Positions 17,941-28,657 are shown, counted from the stretch's first letter. The stretch: 64,000 nt of DNA from Mucilaginibacter tundrae (GCF_013408825.1 NZ_JACCBZ010000005.1:124001-188000); one strand, 5' to 3'. Numbers and translations: made by a program. Notes: generated by a model from the sequence alone, not told the origin.

Positions 17941-19215
17941 TTACAACAAATCAAAGCCAATATCTTTCCTAAAATACATGCCGTCGTAATAAATACGGGC
18001 TGCATCGGCGGTTGCCTGTTGAAGGGCGGTAAACATATCATCTTGTAATGAGGTAATAGCTAATACCCTTCCGCCTGAAGTTTTAACTTCTTCACCATCC
18101 AGGTAAGTACCTGCATGGAAAACCTGCGAACCGCGAAGATTATCAATATTGCTGATCACTTTGTCTTTTAAATATTCGCCGGGGTAACCGCCTGCAACCA
18201 TTACTACAGTAGCGGCAACTTTATCGGATATAATTAATTCTTTCTCGTCCAAATTGCCTTCAGCTACGCCTGATAGGAGATCCACAAAGTCAGATTCTAT
18301 TCGGGGCATAACGCTTTCGGTTTCAGGGTCACCCATGCGGCAATTGTATTCAATCATATAAGGGTCGCCACCGCAGTTCATCAGGCCAATAAAAATGAAG
18401 CCTTTGTAGGATATGCCGTCACTTTTCAAACCCTCAATAGTAGGGATTACCATTCTTTCTTCAACCTTCTTCAAAAATTCAGCATCCGCAAATGGTACGG
18501 GTGATACAGAGCCCATGCCGCCGGTGTTTAAGCCGGTATCGCCTTCGCCAATACGCTTATAATCTTTGGCTGATGGTAGCATTTTATAATTAGTGCCATC
18601 CGTCAGCACAAAAACAGACAGCTCAATTCCTTGTAAAAACTGCTCAACCACTACTTTAGAACTGGCATCGCCAAATTTAGCATTGGTTAGCATCTCTATC
18701 AGTTCTTGTTGGGCTTCCTGCAAGCTAGTGCATATTAATACGCCTTTGCCTGCAGCTAAACCATCAGCTTTTAAAACAATGGGTAAACCAATGGTCGGCA
18801 AATATTCAAAACCTTCCTGCAAAGTTTCGCGGGTGAAGGTTTTTGATGCAGCAGCCGGGATATTGTGGCGCTCCATAAACTGTTTGGAGAAATGTTTACT
18901 GCCTTCCAGTTGCGCGCCCTCTGCTTGCGGGCCGATAACCGGGATGTGTTTGAGTTGCTCATCATTCAAAAAGAAATCATGAATACCTTTTACCAATGGC
19001 TCTTCTGGTCCAACCAAAACTAAATTTATCGCGTTAGCTAAAGCAAATTGCTTAATGCCTTCAAAATCGGTAACCTTAATATTTACATTGGTGCCATATT
19101 GCCCTGTACCGGCATTGCCGGGGGCGATAAAAAGGTTTTTACATTTTTCGCTTTGCGATAATTTCCAGGCGAAGGCGCTTTCCCTTCCGCCCGAACCAAG
19201 GACAAGGATGTTCAT
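17941..19215 (-). CDS. purD: Phosphoribosylamine-glycine ligase
   Basis: 424 residues, full length. ATP-grasp enzyme of purine synthesis joining 5-phosphoribosylamine and glycine to GAR. Marks: MNILVLGSGGRESAFAWKLS at the N-terminus, VGPEEPLVKGI, PIVLKADGLAAGKGVLI, LNTGGMGSVSPVPF and EYNCRMGDPETESVMPR. It stands apart from other pur genes. Divergent from secA across about 215 bp that hold a word-repeat hairpin. Confidence 0.96.
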   Translation of the reverse strand: MNILVLGSGGRESAFAWKLSQSEKCKNLFIAPGNAGTGQYGTNVNIKVTDFEGIKQFALANAINLVLVGPEEPLVKGIHDFFLNDEQLKHIPVIGPQAEGAQLEGSKHFSKQFMERHNIPAAASKTFTRETLQEGFEYLPTIGLPIVLKADGLAAGKGVLICTSLQEAQQELIEMLTNAKFGDASSKVVVEQFLQGIELSVFVLTDGTNYKMLPSAKDYKRIGEGDTGLNTGGMGSVSPVPFADAEFLKKVEERMVIPTIEGLKSDGISYKGFIFIGLMNCGGDPYMIEYNCRMGDPETESVMPRIESDFVDLLSGVAEGNLDEKELIISDKVAATVVMVAGGYPGEYLKDKVISNIDNLRGSQVFHAGTYLDGEEVKTSGGRVLAITSLQDDMFTALQQATADAARIYYDGMYFRKDIGFDLL

Positions 19216-19236
19216 GGCGGCAAAGATAGCTTTTCT

Positions 19237-19342
19237 AGTATCAAGTAGCGAGTATCAGGTATCAAGATTTTAGTAACCAAACTGGCAATTTTGCATGGTA
19301 TTACGGCTAATTACTTGATGCTTGATACTAAATACTTGATAC
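19237..19342. repeat. Word-repeat hairpin, GTATCAAG type
   Basis: Three near-copies of AGTATCAAG (19237-19269) face three inverted copies (19313-19342) across a loop of about 43 nt. Lies between divergent purD and secA. Confidence 0.65.
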
Positions 19343-19350
19343 CAATTCCT

Positions 19351-19358
19351 TACCTTTG
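19351..19358 (+). promoter_or_regulatory. -7 promoter box upstream of secA
   Basis: TACCTTTG, an exact TAnnTTTG, 73 bp before ATG 19432. No clear -33 element at normal spacing, so the call is moderate. Confidence 0.4.
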
Positions 19359-19431
19359 CCTGCCATTATGACTTTTCGGATTGCTATGGCGCAATTGTTG
19401 AGTTCATAGGGTTTATATATCAGATTATAAC

Positions 19432-22400
19432 ATGTTAGATTTTATCAGTAAGCTTTTTGGAAGCAAATCAGAACGGGATGTAAAAAGCATTCAGCCTATA
19501 GTTGAGAAGATTAAGGCGGAATTTGCCAAACTCGGCGATATAAGCAATGATGAGCTCCGGGCTAAAACCATAACTTTTAAAGAAACGATAAGCACTGGAC
19601 TTGCCGGGATTGATGCTGAAATACAAGCAATTAAAGGCCGGACAGAGAATGAGCCTGATTTAGATGTACATATCAAAGTTGAACTTTATACCCAGCTTGA
19701 TAAGCTTGAAAAAGACCGCAATAAAGAATTGGAAGATATATTGATGAATATATTGCCTGAAGCTTTTGCAGTAGTTAAGGAAACTGCCCGTCGTTTTGCC
19801 GGCAATAAAACCATTGAGGTTACCGCTACTGAGTTTGACCGTGAACTTGCCGCGAAGAAAACTAACGTGGTAATAAAAGGAGATAAGGCTATTCACCATA
19901 ATACCTGGTTAGCTGCCGGTAACGAAGTTACCTGGGACATGGTTCATTATGATGTACAGCTAATAGGCGGTACCGTATTGCACCAGGGGAAAATTGCAGA
20001 AATGGCAACAGGTGAAGGTAAAACATTGGTTGCTACCTTACCTGCATACTTAAACGCGCTTGCCGGACAAGGCGTACACATTGTAACCGTGAATGATTAC
20101 CTGGCACGTCGTGACTCTGAATGGATGGGGCCGTTATATGAGTTCCATGGTTTGGCTGTAGATTGTATCGATAAGCATGAGCCAAACTCTGAAGAACGCC
20201 GCAAAGCTTATTTAGCGGATATCACCTTTGGCACCAACAACGAGTTCGGTTTTGATTACCTGCGTGACAACATGACACGTAGCCCTGAAGAACTGGTGCA
20301 GCGTAAGCAGCATTTTGCCATGGTGGATGAGGTTGACTCCGTGTTGATTGATGATGCTCGTACGCCATTAATTATATCTGGTCCGATCCCTCGCGGTGAC
20401 GAACATGAGTTTTATGAGCTGAAACCACGTATTGAACGTTTGATCAACGCGCAAAAAACATATGTAAACGGTGTGTTAAACGAAGCTAAAGCCTCGATCA
20501 ACGAAGGTAAAACCGGAAGTGATGAAGGTGGTTTATCTTTATTGCGCGCTTACAGAGGTTTACCAAAAAGTAAAGCATTGATAAAATTCCTCAGCGAGGG
20601 TGGCAACAGGCAGATATTGCAAAAAACCGAAAACTACTACATGCAGGATTCCAGCAAGGAAATGCATAAAGTTGATGCAGAGCTTTATTTTGTTATCGAC
20701 GAAAAAAATAACCAGGTTGAGCTAGCTGAAAAAGGTATTGAATTGATCACCGCGTCAGGCGAAGATCCTCACTTCTTCGTGATGCCAGATGTAGGTTCAG
20801 AAATTGCCCATATTGAAAAATCAGATATTCCGGCAGACGAGAAAATTGCCCGTAAAGATGAATTGATGCGCGATTTCTCTATTAAGTCAGAACGTATCCA
20901 CTCCGTAAATCAGTTATTAAAAGCATATACTTTATTTGAAAAGGATACAGAATACATCCTTGATGATGGAAAAGTAAAAATTGTTGATGAGCAAACCGGC
21001 CGTGTATTGGATGGCCGCCGTTACTCTGATGGTTTACACCAGGCAATTGAAGCTAAAGAAAATGTTAAGGTTGAGGATGCTACACAAACAATGGCTACCA
21101 TCACCCTGCAAAACTACTTCCGTATGTACCACAAACTTTGTGGTATGACGGGTACGGCTGTTACTGAAGCTGGTGAGTTTTGGGAAATATACAAACTGGA
21201 TGTGGTTGAAATACCAACCAACACCCCGGCTAGCCGTGCAGATATGCAGGATTTAGTTTACCGTACCGTTCGCGAAAAATATAATGCCGTTGCTGACGAG
21301 ATCGTTAAATTAACGCAGGCAGGCCGCCCGGTATTGGTGGGTACAACCTCGGTAGAAATATCAGAATTATTGAGCCGCATGTTAAAGTTGCGCGGTATTA
21401 AACATAACGTACTGAATGCCAAAATGCACCAGAAAGAAGCCGATATTGTGGCTGAAGCAGGTAAAGCAGGCACGGTAACCATTGCTACCAACATGGCTGG
21501 TCGTGGTACAGATATAAAATTAGGTGCAGGCGTTAAGGAAGTCGGTGGTTTAGCTATTGTAGGTACTGAAAGGCATGAATCCCGCCGTGTTGATAGGCAG
21601 CTGCGTGGTCGTGCCGGTAGGCAGGGTGATCCTGGATCGTCACAGTTTTTTGTGTCCTTAGAGGATAACCTGATGCGTTTATTCGGTTCAGAGCGTATCT
21701 CGAACTTGATGGTGCGTATGGGTGTTGAAGAAGGTGAAGTGATCCAGCATTCGATGATCTCCAAATCTATCGAGCGTGCACAGAAGAAAGTAGAAGAGAA
21801 TAACTTTGGTATACGTAAACGTTTGTTGGAATATGATGATGTGATGAACTCACAGCGTACGGTTATCTACTCAAAACGTAAAAACGCTTTATTTGGCGAA
21901 CGCCTTGATGTGGATTTGAGCAACACCATTTTTGATGTTGTGGAGGATGTGGTTACCGAATACAAAGAGCAAAACAATTTTGAAGGCTTACAACTGGAGA
22001 TAATTCGTTTGTTCTCTTTGGATATCGAGATCAGTCATGATGATTTTACCGCTTCGTCGGTTGATAAATTAACTGATTTGATATATGGCGAGGCTATGGA
22101 TTTTTACAAACGCAAAGCTGAGGCAATAGCGCAACAAGCTTACCCGGTTTTAAAGGATGTTTATGACACCCGTGGCCAATATGTGGAAAACATTGTAGTA
22201 CCATTTACCGATGGTGTACATGGCTTGCAAATTGCCGTTCCGCTTAAAAAAGCTATCGATAATCATGGTTTGGAGGTGTTTAAATCATTTGAAAAGAACG
22301 TAACACTTTCTGAGATCGATGATTCATGGAAAGAGCACTTACGCGAGATGGATGAGTTAAAGCAATCGGTACAAAACGCGGTGTACGAACAAAAAGACCC

Positions 22401-22743
22401 TTTATTGGTTTATAAATTTGAGGCTTTCGAATTATTCAGGAACATGCTTGCAGCCGTGAATAAAGAGATGGTTAGCTTCCTTTTCAGAGGTGGTATCGCA
22501 GTACAGCAACAGCCTGATGAAATTCGTGAAGCAAAACCGTTGCCACGTACTGATTTAAAACAAATGCGTACATCAAAACCTGAAATGGTTAGCGAAACCA
22601 ATGGTGTACCAACTATGTTAGATACACGCGAGCAGCAAAAACCAACGCCTATTAGGGCTGAACAAAAAACTAATAGGAATGATCCTTGCCCTTGCGGTAG
22701 CGGTAAAAAGTTTAAAAATTGCCACGGTCAGGGCCAGGCATAA
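19432..22743 (+). CDS. secA: Preprotein translocase ATPase SecA
   Basis: 1103 residues, long as in Bacteroidota because of insertions in the preprotein-binding region. The motor drives export through SecYEG. Visible: MATGEGKT Walker [33 protein letters not shown] (Walker B), [39 protein letters not shown], and a C-terminal zinc-binding tail [14 protein letters not shown] for SecB/lipid contact. A SPOR gene follows 10 bp downstream, suggesting co-transcription. Confidence 0.98.
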   Translation: MLDFISKLFGSKSERDVKSIQPIVEKIKAEFAKLGDISNDELRAKTITFKETISTGLAGIDAEIQAIKGRTENEPDLDVHIKVELYTQLDKLEKDRNKELEDILMNILPEAFAVVKETARRFAGNKTIEVTATEFDRELAAKKTNVVIKGDKAIHHNTWLAAGNEVTWDMVHYDVQLIGGTVLHQGKIAEMATGEGKTLVATLPAYLNALAGQGVHIVTVNDYLARRDSEWMGPLYEFHGLAVDCIDKHEPNSEERRKAYLADITFGTNNEFGFDYLRDNMTRSPEELVQRKQHFAMVDEVDSVLIDDARTPLIISGPIPRGDEHEFYELKPRIERLINAQKTYVNGVLNEAKASINEGKTGSDEGGLSLLRAYRGLPKSKALIKFLSEGGNRQILQKTENYYMQDSSKEMHKVDAELYFVIDEKNNQVELAEKGIELITASGEDPHFFVMPDVGSEIAHIEKSDIPADEKIARKDELMRDFSIKSERIHSVNQLLKAYTLFEKDTEYILDDGKVKIVDEQTGRVLDGRRYSDGLHQAIEAKENVKVEDATQTMATITLQNYFRMYHKLCGMTGTAVTEAGEFWEIYKLDVVEIPTNTPASRADMQDLVYRTVREKYNAVADEIVKLTQAGRPVLVGTTSVEISELLSRMLKLRGIKHNVLNAKMHQKEADIVAEAGKAGTVTIATNMAGRGTDIKLGAGVKEVGGLAIVGTERHESRRVDRQLRGRAGRQGDPGSSQFFVSLEDNLMRLFGSERISNLMVRMGVEEGEVIQHSMISKSIERAQKKVEENNFGIRKRLLEYDDVMNSQRTVIYSKRKNALFGERLDVDLSNTIFDVVEDVVTEYKEQNNFEGLQLEIIRLFSLDIEISHDDFTASSVDKLTDLIYGEAMDFYKRKAEAIAQQAYPVLKDVYDTRGQYVENIVVPFTDGVHGLQIAVPLKKAIDNHGLEVFKSFEKNVTLSEIDDSWKEHLREMDELKQSVQNAVYEQKDPLLVYKFEAFELFRNMLAAVNKEMVSFLFRGGIAVQQQPDEIREAKPLPRTDLKQMRTSKPEMVSETNGVPTMLDTREQQKPTPIRAEQKTNRNDPCPCGSGKKFKNCHGQGQA

Positions 22744-22753
22744 TGATTTGTTG

Positions 22754-23218
22754 ATGAGGAGTAGGATATCTGTTTGGAGAACTGTATTTATCGCGTCAGT
22801 AAAGTACGCGGTAATCATTGCCTTAATTGGTATTCCTTCGTTAGTATTGGCGCAAACACGTGGTACGGTACAGGTAGATAAAGACCCCAAGGTTGATTCC
22901 CTTATAGGTAACTATTTGGTAGGCGGAGGAAAAGTCGGCAATGGCGAACCTGCTTCGGCATCATCAAATGGTTACCGTATACAAATATTCAGCGGATCTG
23001 ACCGAAAAGAAGCTTATAGTGTGCAGTCGAAATTCCAGAACAAGTTTCCTGACACGCATACCTATTTATCCTATCGTGACCCCAATTTTAAAGTAAAAGT
23101 GGGTGATTTCAGGTCACGATTAGAAGCTGAAAAAATGATTGAAGAAATGAAGCCCGCTTTCGGCGGATTGTTCATCATACCCGAAAAAATAAACCTTCCA
23201 AAACTCGATACAGAATAA
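22754..23218 (+). CDS. SPOR-domain secreted protein
   Basis: 154 residues from ATG 22754; a longer frame would run back into secA. The N-terminal hydrophobic segment ends LVLAQT (signal peptide). Residues about 75-145 form a SPOR domain (YRIQIFSGSDRKEAYSVQSK, then FKVKVGDFRSRLEAEKMIEE), which binds glycan strands lacking stem peptides at division sites. Its stop overlaps the next gene's ATG by one base (TAATG), so translation is probably coupled. Confidence 0.85.
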   Translation: MRSRISVWRTVFIASVKYAVIIALIGIPSLVLAQTRGTVQVDKDPKVDSLIGNYLVGGGKVGNGEPASASSNGYRIQIFSGSDRKEAYSVQSKFQNKFPDTHTYLSYRDPNFKVKVGDFRSRLEAEKMIEEMKPAFGGLFIIPEKINLPKLDTE

Positions 23219-24399
23219 TGAAAGAGAAGATCCAGGAATTAGCAAAAACTATTTTTGATGATGTGGTAGCTAACCGCCGCCACCTGCATTCACATCCTGA
23301 ACTTTCATTTCACGAAGTAGAAACATCTGCTTTTATAGCTAAAAAGTTAGACGAGTTAGGCCTGACCTATGAGCGCATGGCCGACAATGGTTTGGTTGCC
23401 CTGATAAAAGGCGAAAAACCATCAAACCAGGTTGTAGCGTTACGTGCCGATATGGACGCGTTGCCGATTCTGGAAGCTAACGATGTTCCATACAAATCAC
23501 AAAATACAGGCGTTATGCACGCTTGCGGGCACGATGCGCACACCTCATCATTATTAGGTACAGCTAAAATATTAACCAGCTTAAGAAGCGAATTTGGCGG
23601 CACTGTTAAGCTTATATTTCAACCTGCGGAAGAAAAACTGCCGGGTGGTGCCAGTTTAATGATCAAAGAAGGCGTATTACAAAACCCAACACCGCAGGCT
23701 GTTATCGGCCAGCATGTGATGCCTTTTATAGATGCCGGTAAAGTAGGTTTTCGTGCGGGTAAATACATGGCTTCGGCTGATGAGATTTATGTTACCGTAA
23801 AAGGTAAAGGCGGACATGCAGCGCAACCACAACAAAATATTGATCCGGTGTTGATCACTGCGCATATCTTAACTGCCTTACAACAGGTAGTAAGCAGATT
23901 TGCTGATCCTAAAACACCATCGGTTTTATCTTTTGGTAAAGTGATCGCCAATGGCGCTACTAATGTTATCCCTAACGAAGTTTATTTGGAGGGCACCTTC
24001 CGTACCATGGATGAAGCATGGCGCGCGGAGGCCCACATCAAAATGAAAAAACTTGCTGAAGGTATTGCTGAAAGCATGGGCGGCAGCTGCGATTTTAACA
24101 TTATGAAAGGCTATCCTTTTTTAGTGAACGAAGAAAAGCTAACGGCATCGGCCCGTGGCTTTGCTGTGGAATATTTAGGCGAAGAAAATGTACTCGACCT
24201 GGATATATGGATGGCTGCAGAAGATTTCGCCTATTACTCACAGGTAGCGGATTCATGCTTTTACCGTTTAGGTACCCGCAACGAAAGCCGTGGTATTACT
24301 TCATCGGTACACACACCAACTTTTGATGTGGAAGAATCAGCACTGCAATTGAGTACTGGGTTGATGGCTTATCTGGCTGTTAAACAGCTAGGGAATTAA
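23218..24399 (+). CDS. M20-family amidohydrolase (N-acyl-amino-acid/hippurate hydrolase type)
   Basis: 393 residues, typical for the M20D group. Metal-binding and catalytic blocks: RADMDALPI, HACGHDAHTSSLLG, LIFQPAEEKLPGGASLM, GQHVMP and a late EDFAYYSQ. Expected to hydrolyse N-acyl amino acids or similar amides in the cytoplasm, since no signal peptide is present. Translationally coupled to the SPOR gene; the functional link between them is not obvious. Confidence 0.92.
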   Translation: MKEKIQELAKTIFDDVVANRRHLHSHPELSFHEVETSAFIAKKLDELGLTYERMADNGLVALIKGEKPSNQVVALRADMDALPILEANDVPYKSQNTGVMHACGHDAHTSSLLGTAKILTSLRSEFGGTVKLIFQPAEEKLPGGASLMIKEGVLQNPTPQAVIGQHVMPFIDAGKVGFRAGKYMASADEIYVTVKGKGGHAAQPQQNIDPVLITAHILTALQQVVSRFADPKTPSVLSFGKVIANGATNVIPNEVYLEGTFRTMDEAWRAEAHIKMKKLAEGIAESMGGSCDFNIMKGYPFLVNEEKLTASARGFAVEYLGEENVLDLDIWMAAEDFAYYSQVADSCFYRLGTRNESRGITSSVHTPTFDVEESALQLSTGLMAYLAVKQLGN

Positions 24400-24414
24400 A
24401 AGATTTTAAAACCA

Positions 24415-24507
24415 TGTCATTGCGAGCGAAGGGCGGCAAACTCGTAGTTAACATGGCGAACAATGCAAGCTACGAGTTTGCTTCGTCGTTCCTCCTCGCA
24501 ATAACAT
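24415..24507. repeat. Intergenic inverted repeat, GTCATTGCGAG type
   Basis: Imperfect palindrome: GTCATTGCGAGCGAAG and CAAACTCGTAG on the left pair with CTACGAGTTTG and CTCGCAATAACA on the right. It belongs to the same general class as the elements near 25.5, 26.1, 38.2 and 40.7 kb. Confidence 0.65.
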
Positions 24508-24519
24508 AGAAGAATAAAC

Positions 24520-25446
24520 ATGGTTAAAAAGATAATATTCTCCTTATTCTTCATCACCATCAGTTACTGCTCTTTTGCGCAACAACCTCGCTACAACCCC
24601 GATACTATCCGCACTATTATTATTGATTCCGTTGTTAATATCCACTCCCACAAATTAAATGTGCAGGATTTTATCGATGCTGTGTTGGCTGATACGGGTT
24701 TTTACCAAGCGTTCCGTAACATGAAAAAATATTCTTTCATCGGCGAGAATTACATTTACACTTACGATAAGAATAACAGAATCAACGGCAAGGTGTATCG
24801 CAAATTCAAGCGTATAGAGGCCAATGGTAAACAAACCATTGATTACATAGCCAAACGTGACAGCGGTAATATTTACAAGAAGGACGGCAAGTACCAACTG
24901 TACACCGTAAATATGTTCGACTACATATTTATGAATGCCTACAAAACGGGCTATGGATCAGGGTCGATGATATCGGGCAAGGCGGATAGCAAGGATCAAT
25001 CATACAAAGATAAACTCAAGATACTCATTTTCGCGCCGGGGCATCGGGTAGATGGCATCCCATTCATCAGCAGTAAAACCGAGATATTTTCACCGGATAT
25101 GCGCCCGCTGTATGACTACCAATTTGCACGGGGAACTTATTTGGATTCTATCCCAGTATATCGCTTTAGGGTAGTTCAAAAAGCCGGTACATCTAATGGT
25201 GATGTGGTCATTAAAGAATTGACTACCATATTTGATATGCGTACCTTCCAGATCTTAGGGCGCTATGTTAATATCCAATACCACAATATGTTTATCGATT
25301 TGGATGTAAAGATGAATATGGAGCTTGACAAATTTAACGGTGATTTAGTGCCTACTAAAGTGACTTACCAGGGCGATTGGAATATCCCGTTCCACAAGGA
25401 TGAGAAGGCGAGCTTTTTGATAGTGCAAAAGGAGTATATGAAGTAA
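24520..25446 (+). CDS. Exported protein of unknown function
   Basis: 308 residues. Signal peptide (residues 1-20, ending SFAQQ). The mature protein is rich in Tyr, Lys and Asp, with repeated beta-strand-like stretches; no catalytic motif or named domain was recognised. A Cys is present only in the signal peptide region (SYCSFA), so a lipoprotein is unlikely. It is flanked on both sides by palindromic intergenic repeats and appears monocistronic. Confidence 0.7.
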   Translation: MVKKIIFSLFFITISYCSFAQQPRYNPDTIRTIIIDSVVNIHSHKLNVQDFIDAVLADTGFYQAFRNMKKYSFIGENYIYTYDKNNRINGKVYRKFKRIEANGKQTIDYIAKRDSGNIYKKDGKYQLYTVNMFDYIFMNAYKTGYGSGSMISGKADSKDQSYKDKLKILIFAPGHRVDGIPFISSKTEIFSPDMRPLYDYQFARGTYLDSIPVYRFRVVQKAGTSNGDVVIKELTTIFDMRTFQILGRYVNIQYHNMFIDLDVKMNMELDKFNGDLVPTKVTYQGDWNIPFHKDEKASFLIVQKEYMK

Positions 25447-25455
25447 TTATTCTTT

Positions 25456-25542
25456 GTCATTTCGACCGCAGGGAGAAATCTTCTGCTATTTGCAGAGCGG
25501 CTTTACAGCTCGAAGAAGATTTCTCCCTGCGGTCGAAATGAC
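25456..25542. repeat. Perfect 29-bp inverted repeat, GTCATTTCGACC type
   Basis: Arms 25456-25484 and 25514-25542 are perfect reverse complements, 29-nt loop. Placed between the stop of the secreted gene and the end of the convergent SRPBCC gene; it could double as a terminator. Confidence 0.85.
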
Positions 25543-25556
25543 ACGAGGGAAATTGA

Positions 25557-26006
25557 TTATAATTCTGCAGTCTGTTTTATCACTCTATTCCGCTCAAGCA
25601 ATAAATCACTCATATACTTTTCAAGGAATAGCCAATTAGCCAATTTCCCTAAAACACCAAGTGGCGATTCAAATACAAATATATCCTGGATCAAAGTCCC
25701 TCCTTCAATAACCGAAAAATGATGCTCATGGCGGAAGCTTTTAAAAGCGCCGTTTACCATTTCATCAGCAAAAAATATTGGGTGACTATAATCGGTAATT
25801 TTGGAGGTGAGACTTTGCCAGATGCCAAAATGCTTTGCCCGCCAGGTTACGGTTTCACCTAATTCAATTAATCCGCTTGTGCGGCCTGCGATGGCTTGTT
25901 CGCCGGTTTGTTTGGTGGATTCTATGTGCAGGTCGATGCTTGGGGAAAGATCAAAGACTTTTTCGATAGGGGCATTGATGATAGTGTTTAAAACTATTTT
26001 TGCCAT
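25557..26006 (-). CDS. SRPBCC (START-like) family protein
   Basis: 149 residues, a single START/Bet v1-like domain: begins VLNTIINAPIEKVFDLS, contains GETVTWRAKHFGIWQ and FRHEHHFSVIEGGTLIQDIF, ends with an amphipathic helix. These proteins bind hydrophobic ligands in a cavity; the family is often annotated as cell-division inhibitor-like, which is not supported here. Lies between two long intergenic palindromes. Confidence 0.82.
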   Translation of the reverse strand: MAKIVLNTIINAPIEKVFDLSPSIDLHIESTKQTGEQAIAGRTSGLIELGETVTWRAKHFGIWQSLTSKITDYSHPIFFADEMVNGAFKSFRHEHHFSVIEGGTLIQDIFVFESPLGVLGKLANWLFLEKYMSDLLLERNRVIKQTAEL

Positions 26007-26035
26007 TCTTATTTTGCTAAAAACATTTAACTACC

Positions 26036-26123
26036 TTGTCATTCTGAACGGAGTGAAGAATCTATCGATAGACATTTGCGCCACATATATCGGACAGATT
26101 CTTCACTCCGTTCAGAATGACAA
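26036..26123. repeat. Perfect 28-bp inverted repeat, GTCATTCTGAACGG type
   Basis: Arms 26036-26063 and 26096-26123 are perfect reverse complements. The pattern GTCATTCTGA...GAAGAATCT recurs at 38159-38255 with a different middle. Confidence 0.85.
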
Positions 26124-26149
26124 AAAGAAAAAATCGGTGCAATCTCCTA

Positions 26150-27598
26150 CTAAAACTCCGCGTTCTTTGGGAACCTTGGGAAAGGGATCACATCCCTGAT
26201 ATTGCCCATGCCAGTTACAAATAGTACCAAACGCTCAAAGCCTAAACCAAAGCCTGCATGCGGGCAAGCGCCGAACCTGCGGGTATCTAAATACCACCAA
26301 AGCTCGTCTTTAGGGATGCCCATTTCGTCCATTCGTTGCTCCAGCTTGTCTAAACGCTCTTCACGTTGGGAGCCGCCTACTATTTCACCAATGCCGGGGA
26401 ACAGGATGTCCATAGCACGTACCGTTTCGCGGCCTTGCGCGTCAGGCTCATTTTGGCGCATGTAGAAGGCTTTAATATCTTTAGGGTAATCGGTTAGGAT
26501 CACCGGTTTTTTGAAATGTTTCTCAACCAAATAACGCTCATGTTCCGATTGCAGGTCGGTACCCCAGCCTTCAACCGGGTATTGGAATTTTTTCTTTTTG
26601 TTTGGGGTTGATTCTTTTAAAATATCGATCGCCTCGGTATAGGTCAATCGCTCAAAATCGTTATCCAAACAAAACTGCAGCTTATCTAAAAGCGACATGT
26701 CCGAGCGCTCGTTCTGTGGTTTTTGTTTTTCTTCTTCTTCTAAACGCTGGGTTAAAAACTCGATGTCTTCTTTGTTTTTATCCAAAGCATAGCGGATCAC
26801 ATATTTTAGTAATTCCTCAGCCAAGTTCATGTTGTCAGTCAGGTCGTAGAAAGCCATTTCGGGCTCTATCATCCAAAATTCGGCAAGGTGACGGGTCGTG
26901 TTTGAGTTTTCGGCACGGAAGGTTGGTCCGAAGGTATAAATATCGCTCAAAGCCATTGCGCCAAGCTCACCCTCTAACTGACCTGATACTGTAAGATTAG
27001 TCGGCCTGCCGAAGAAATCCTGTTTGAAATCTATTTCTCCATCCTCTCTTTTTGGTGTATTTAGCAGGTCGAAGTTAGTTACGTGGAAAGTTTCACCCGC
27101 GCCTTCCGCATCCGATGCGGTGATGATCGGGGTATGCAGGTAAACAAAGCCCTTCTCCTGGAAAAACTGGTGTACCGCGAAAGACAGACTGTTACGCACA
27201 CGAAATATCGCCCCAAAAGTATTGGTACGGAAACGTAAATGCGCTATCTCCCTTAAAAATTCTAAACTATGTTTTTTAGGCTGAAGCGGGTATTTTTCAG
27301 GATCGCTATCGCCTAAAATTTCAATTTCGGTAGCTTTAACTTCTACTGTTTGTCCTTTACCTAACGATGCCACCAACTGGCCTACTACGCTGATAGCAGC
27401 GCCGGTAGTGATGCGTTTTAGCGTTGCAGGATCTGTGTTCTCAAAATCAACAACAATTTGAATGTTGTTATTGGTTGAGCCATCATTTAAAGCTATGAAC
27501 TGGTTATTGCGGAAGGTGCGTACCCACCCTTTAACGGTTACCTCGATATTGGTTTGTTCACTTTGTAGTAATGCTTTAATTTTTGTGCGCTGGCCCAT
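26150..27598 (-). CDS. asnS: Asparaginyl-tRNA synthetase
   Basis: 482 residues. N-terminal OB-fold anticodon-binding domain ([20 protein letters not shown]) and a class II catalytic core: motif 2 as [20 protein letters not shown] and motif 3 as [21 protein letters not shown] distinguishes Asn from Asp enzymes. A -7 box TATTTTTG on the minus strand (27619-27626) lies about 20 nt upstream of the start. Confidence 0.96.
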   Translation of the reverse strand: MGQRTKIKALLQSEQTNIEVTVKGWVRTFRNNQFIALNDGSTNNNIQIVVDFENTDPATLKRITTGAAISVVGQLVASLGKGQTVEVKATEIEILGDSDPEKYPLQPKKHSLEFLREIAHLRFRTNTFGAIFRVRNSLSFAVHQFFQEKGFVYLHTPIITASDAEGAGETFHVTNFDLLNTPKREDGEIDFKQDFFGRPTNLTVSGQLEGELGAMALSDIYTFGPTFRAENSNTTRHLAEFWMIEPEMAFYDLTDNMNLAEELLKYVIRYALDKNKEDIEFLTQRLEEEEKQKPQNERSDMSLLDKLQFCLDNDFERLTYTEAIDILKESTPNKKKKFQYPVEGWGTDLQSEHERYLVEKHFKKPVILTDYPKDIKAFYMRQNEPDAQGRETVRAMDILFPGIGEIVGGSQREERLDKLEQRMDEMGIPKDELWWYLDTRRFGACPHAGFGLGFERLVLFVTGMGNIRDVIPFPRFPKNAEF

Positions 27599-27618
27599 GA
27601 ATTATAAATTTTGAGTGG

Positions 27619-27626
27619 CAAAAATA
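27619..27626 (-). promoter_or_regulatory. -7 promoter box of asnS
   Basis: Minus strand TATTTTTG, exact TAnnTTTG, 20 nt before the start codon; no clear -33 box. Confidence 0.45.
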
Positions 27627-27750
27627 CAATTTATTGTCTGAACTCGAATTTGTTGAATTAAGGAATTTGAATAATGACCGTTGATAAATTCCTAAATTCT
27701 CTTAATTCCGGTTCAGACAATGTTTAAGTTTGGGACTTATATACTTTATC

Positions 27751-28605
27751 ATGAATCCGAAACTGAGCCTGGCCATAGGCGTTTTATGTATTTCGTTCTC
27801 GCCCATATTTGTAAAGCTGGCCGGGGTTTCGCCGCTTGGCGGGGCTTTTTACCGGGTTTTGGTTGCCTGGCTTTGCCTGGTGCCTTATTGCATCATCAAA
27901 AATAAACTTCGCGTTAGCAAAAAGCAAATGATCATAGCCTTGGTAGCCGGGATTGTTTTTGCTTCGGATGTAGCGGTTTGGAATTTATCATTGTTAAAAA
28001 TCAGCGCGACGGTATCAACCTTACTGGCTAACCTTGCACCGGTTTGGGTAGGGCTGATCGGCTATTTTCTGCTTAAAATGAGGTCGGGCAGGTTGTTTTG
28101 GATCGGGACATTGGTCGCTATTGTCGGGATGGTAGTACTAGTCGGTTACCGGCACATTTTACATCTCGAATTAAATACGGGTATCCTATTAGCGATATTA
28201 GCCAGCTTGTTTTACGCGATCTATATCCTCATCACTAAAAAAATAATGGCCGGTATAGATGTATTCACTTTTATGTTCTACAGCATGATCGGGGCCTGGG
28301 TATTTATGCTGATGATCAATATTTTTAAAGGTAACGATATTATTCACCTATCCACCAACGTTTGGCTGTGCTTTATCGGGATGGGCATCATTTGCCAGTT
28401 AACCGGGTGGTTAACTATCAATTATTCCCTGCGATATCTCGAACCGACCAAAGTATCCATTGTATTGCTTAGTCAAACGGTTTTCGCCGCATTGATGGCA
28501 GCCGCATTCTTAGGCGAACGATTGGCTATGAACGAGATTATTGGTAGTGTGATCGTGCTGGCGGGGATAGCTATCACATTTTTAAAGCCGAAGGCATTTA
28601 ATTAA
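27751..28605 (+). CDS. EamA/DMT-family transporter
   Basis: 284 residues from ATG 27751; a TTG at 27730 would add seven residues. About ten hydrophobic segments in two EamA repeats of five, with the repeat ends GYFLLKMRSGRLFWIG and AAAFLGERLAMNEIIGS. Such carriers move amino acids or other metabolites across the inner membrane; the substrate is unknown. Divergent from asnS across about 150 bp. Confidence 0.9.
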   Translation: MNPKLSLAIGVLCISFSPIFVKLAGVSPLGGAFYRVLVAWLCLVPYCIIKNKLRVSKKQMIIALVAGIVFASDVAVWNLSLLKISATVSTLLANLAPVWVGLIGYFLLKMRSGRLFWIGTLVAIVGMVVLVGYRHILHLELNTGILLAILASLFYAIYILITKKIMAGIDVFTFMFYSMIGAWVFMLMINIFKGNDIIHLSTNVWLCFIGMGIICQLTGWLTINYSLRYLEPTKVSIVLLSQTVFAALMAAAFLGERLAMNEIIGSVIVLAGIAITFLKPKAFN

Positions 28606-28633
28606 CGCTGGTTTAAAAATTAAATAGTTTTCT

Positions 28634-28657
28634 ATAAGTAAACTTATTATATTTTTG
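28634..28657 (+). promoter_or_regulatory. Promoter with overlapping palindromic operator, HigA-like gene
   Basis: The -7 box TATTTTTG is at 28650-28657. Immediately upstream, ATAAGTAAACTTAT (28634-28647) is a perfect 6+2+6 palindrome, well placed for autoregulation by the HTH protein encoded next. Confidence 0.5.

Noticed and set aside
21258..21764. 168-codon open frame on the minus strand inside secA
   Set aside because: Shadow of a strongly conserved gene; Ser/Arg-rich low-complexity product, no promoter or domain.
25454..25639. 61-codon frame starting in the 25.5-kb palindrome
   Set aside because: Coding sequence would be the inverted repeat itself; it overlaps the SRPBCC gene antisense.
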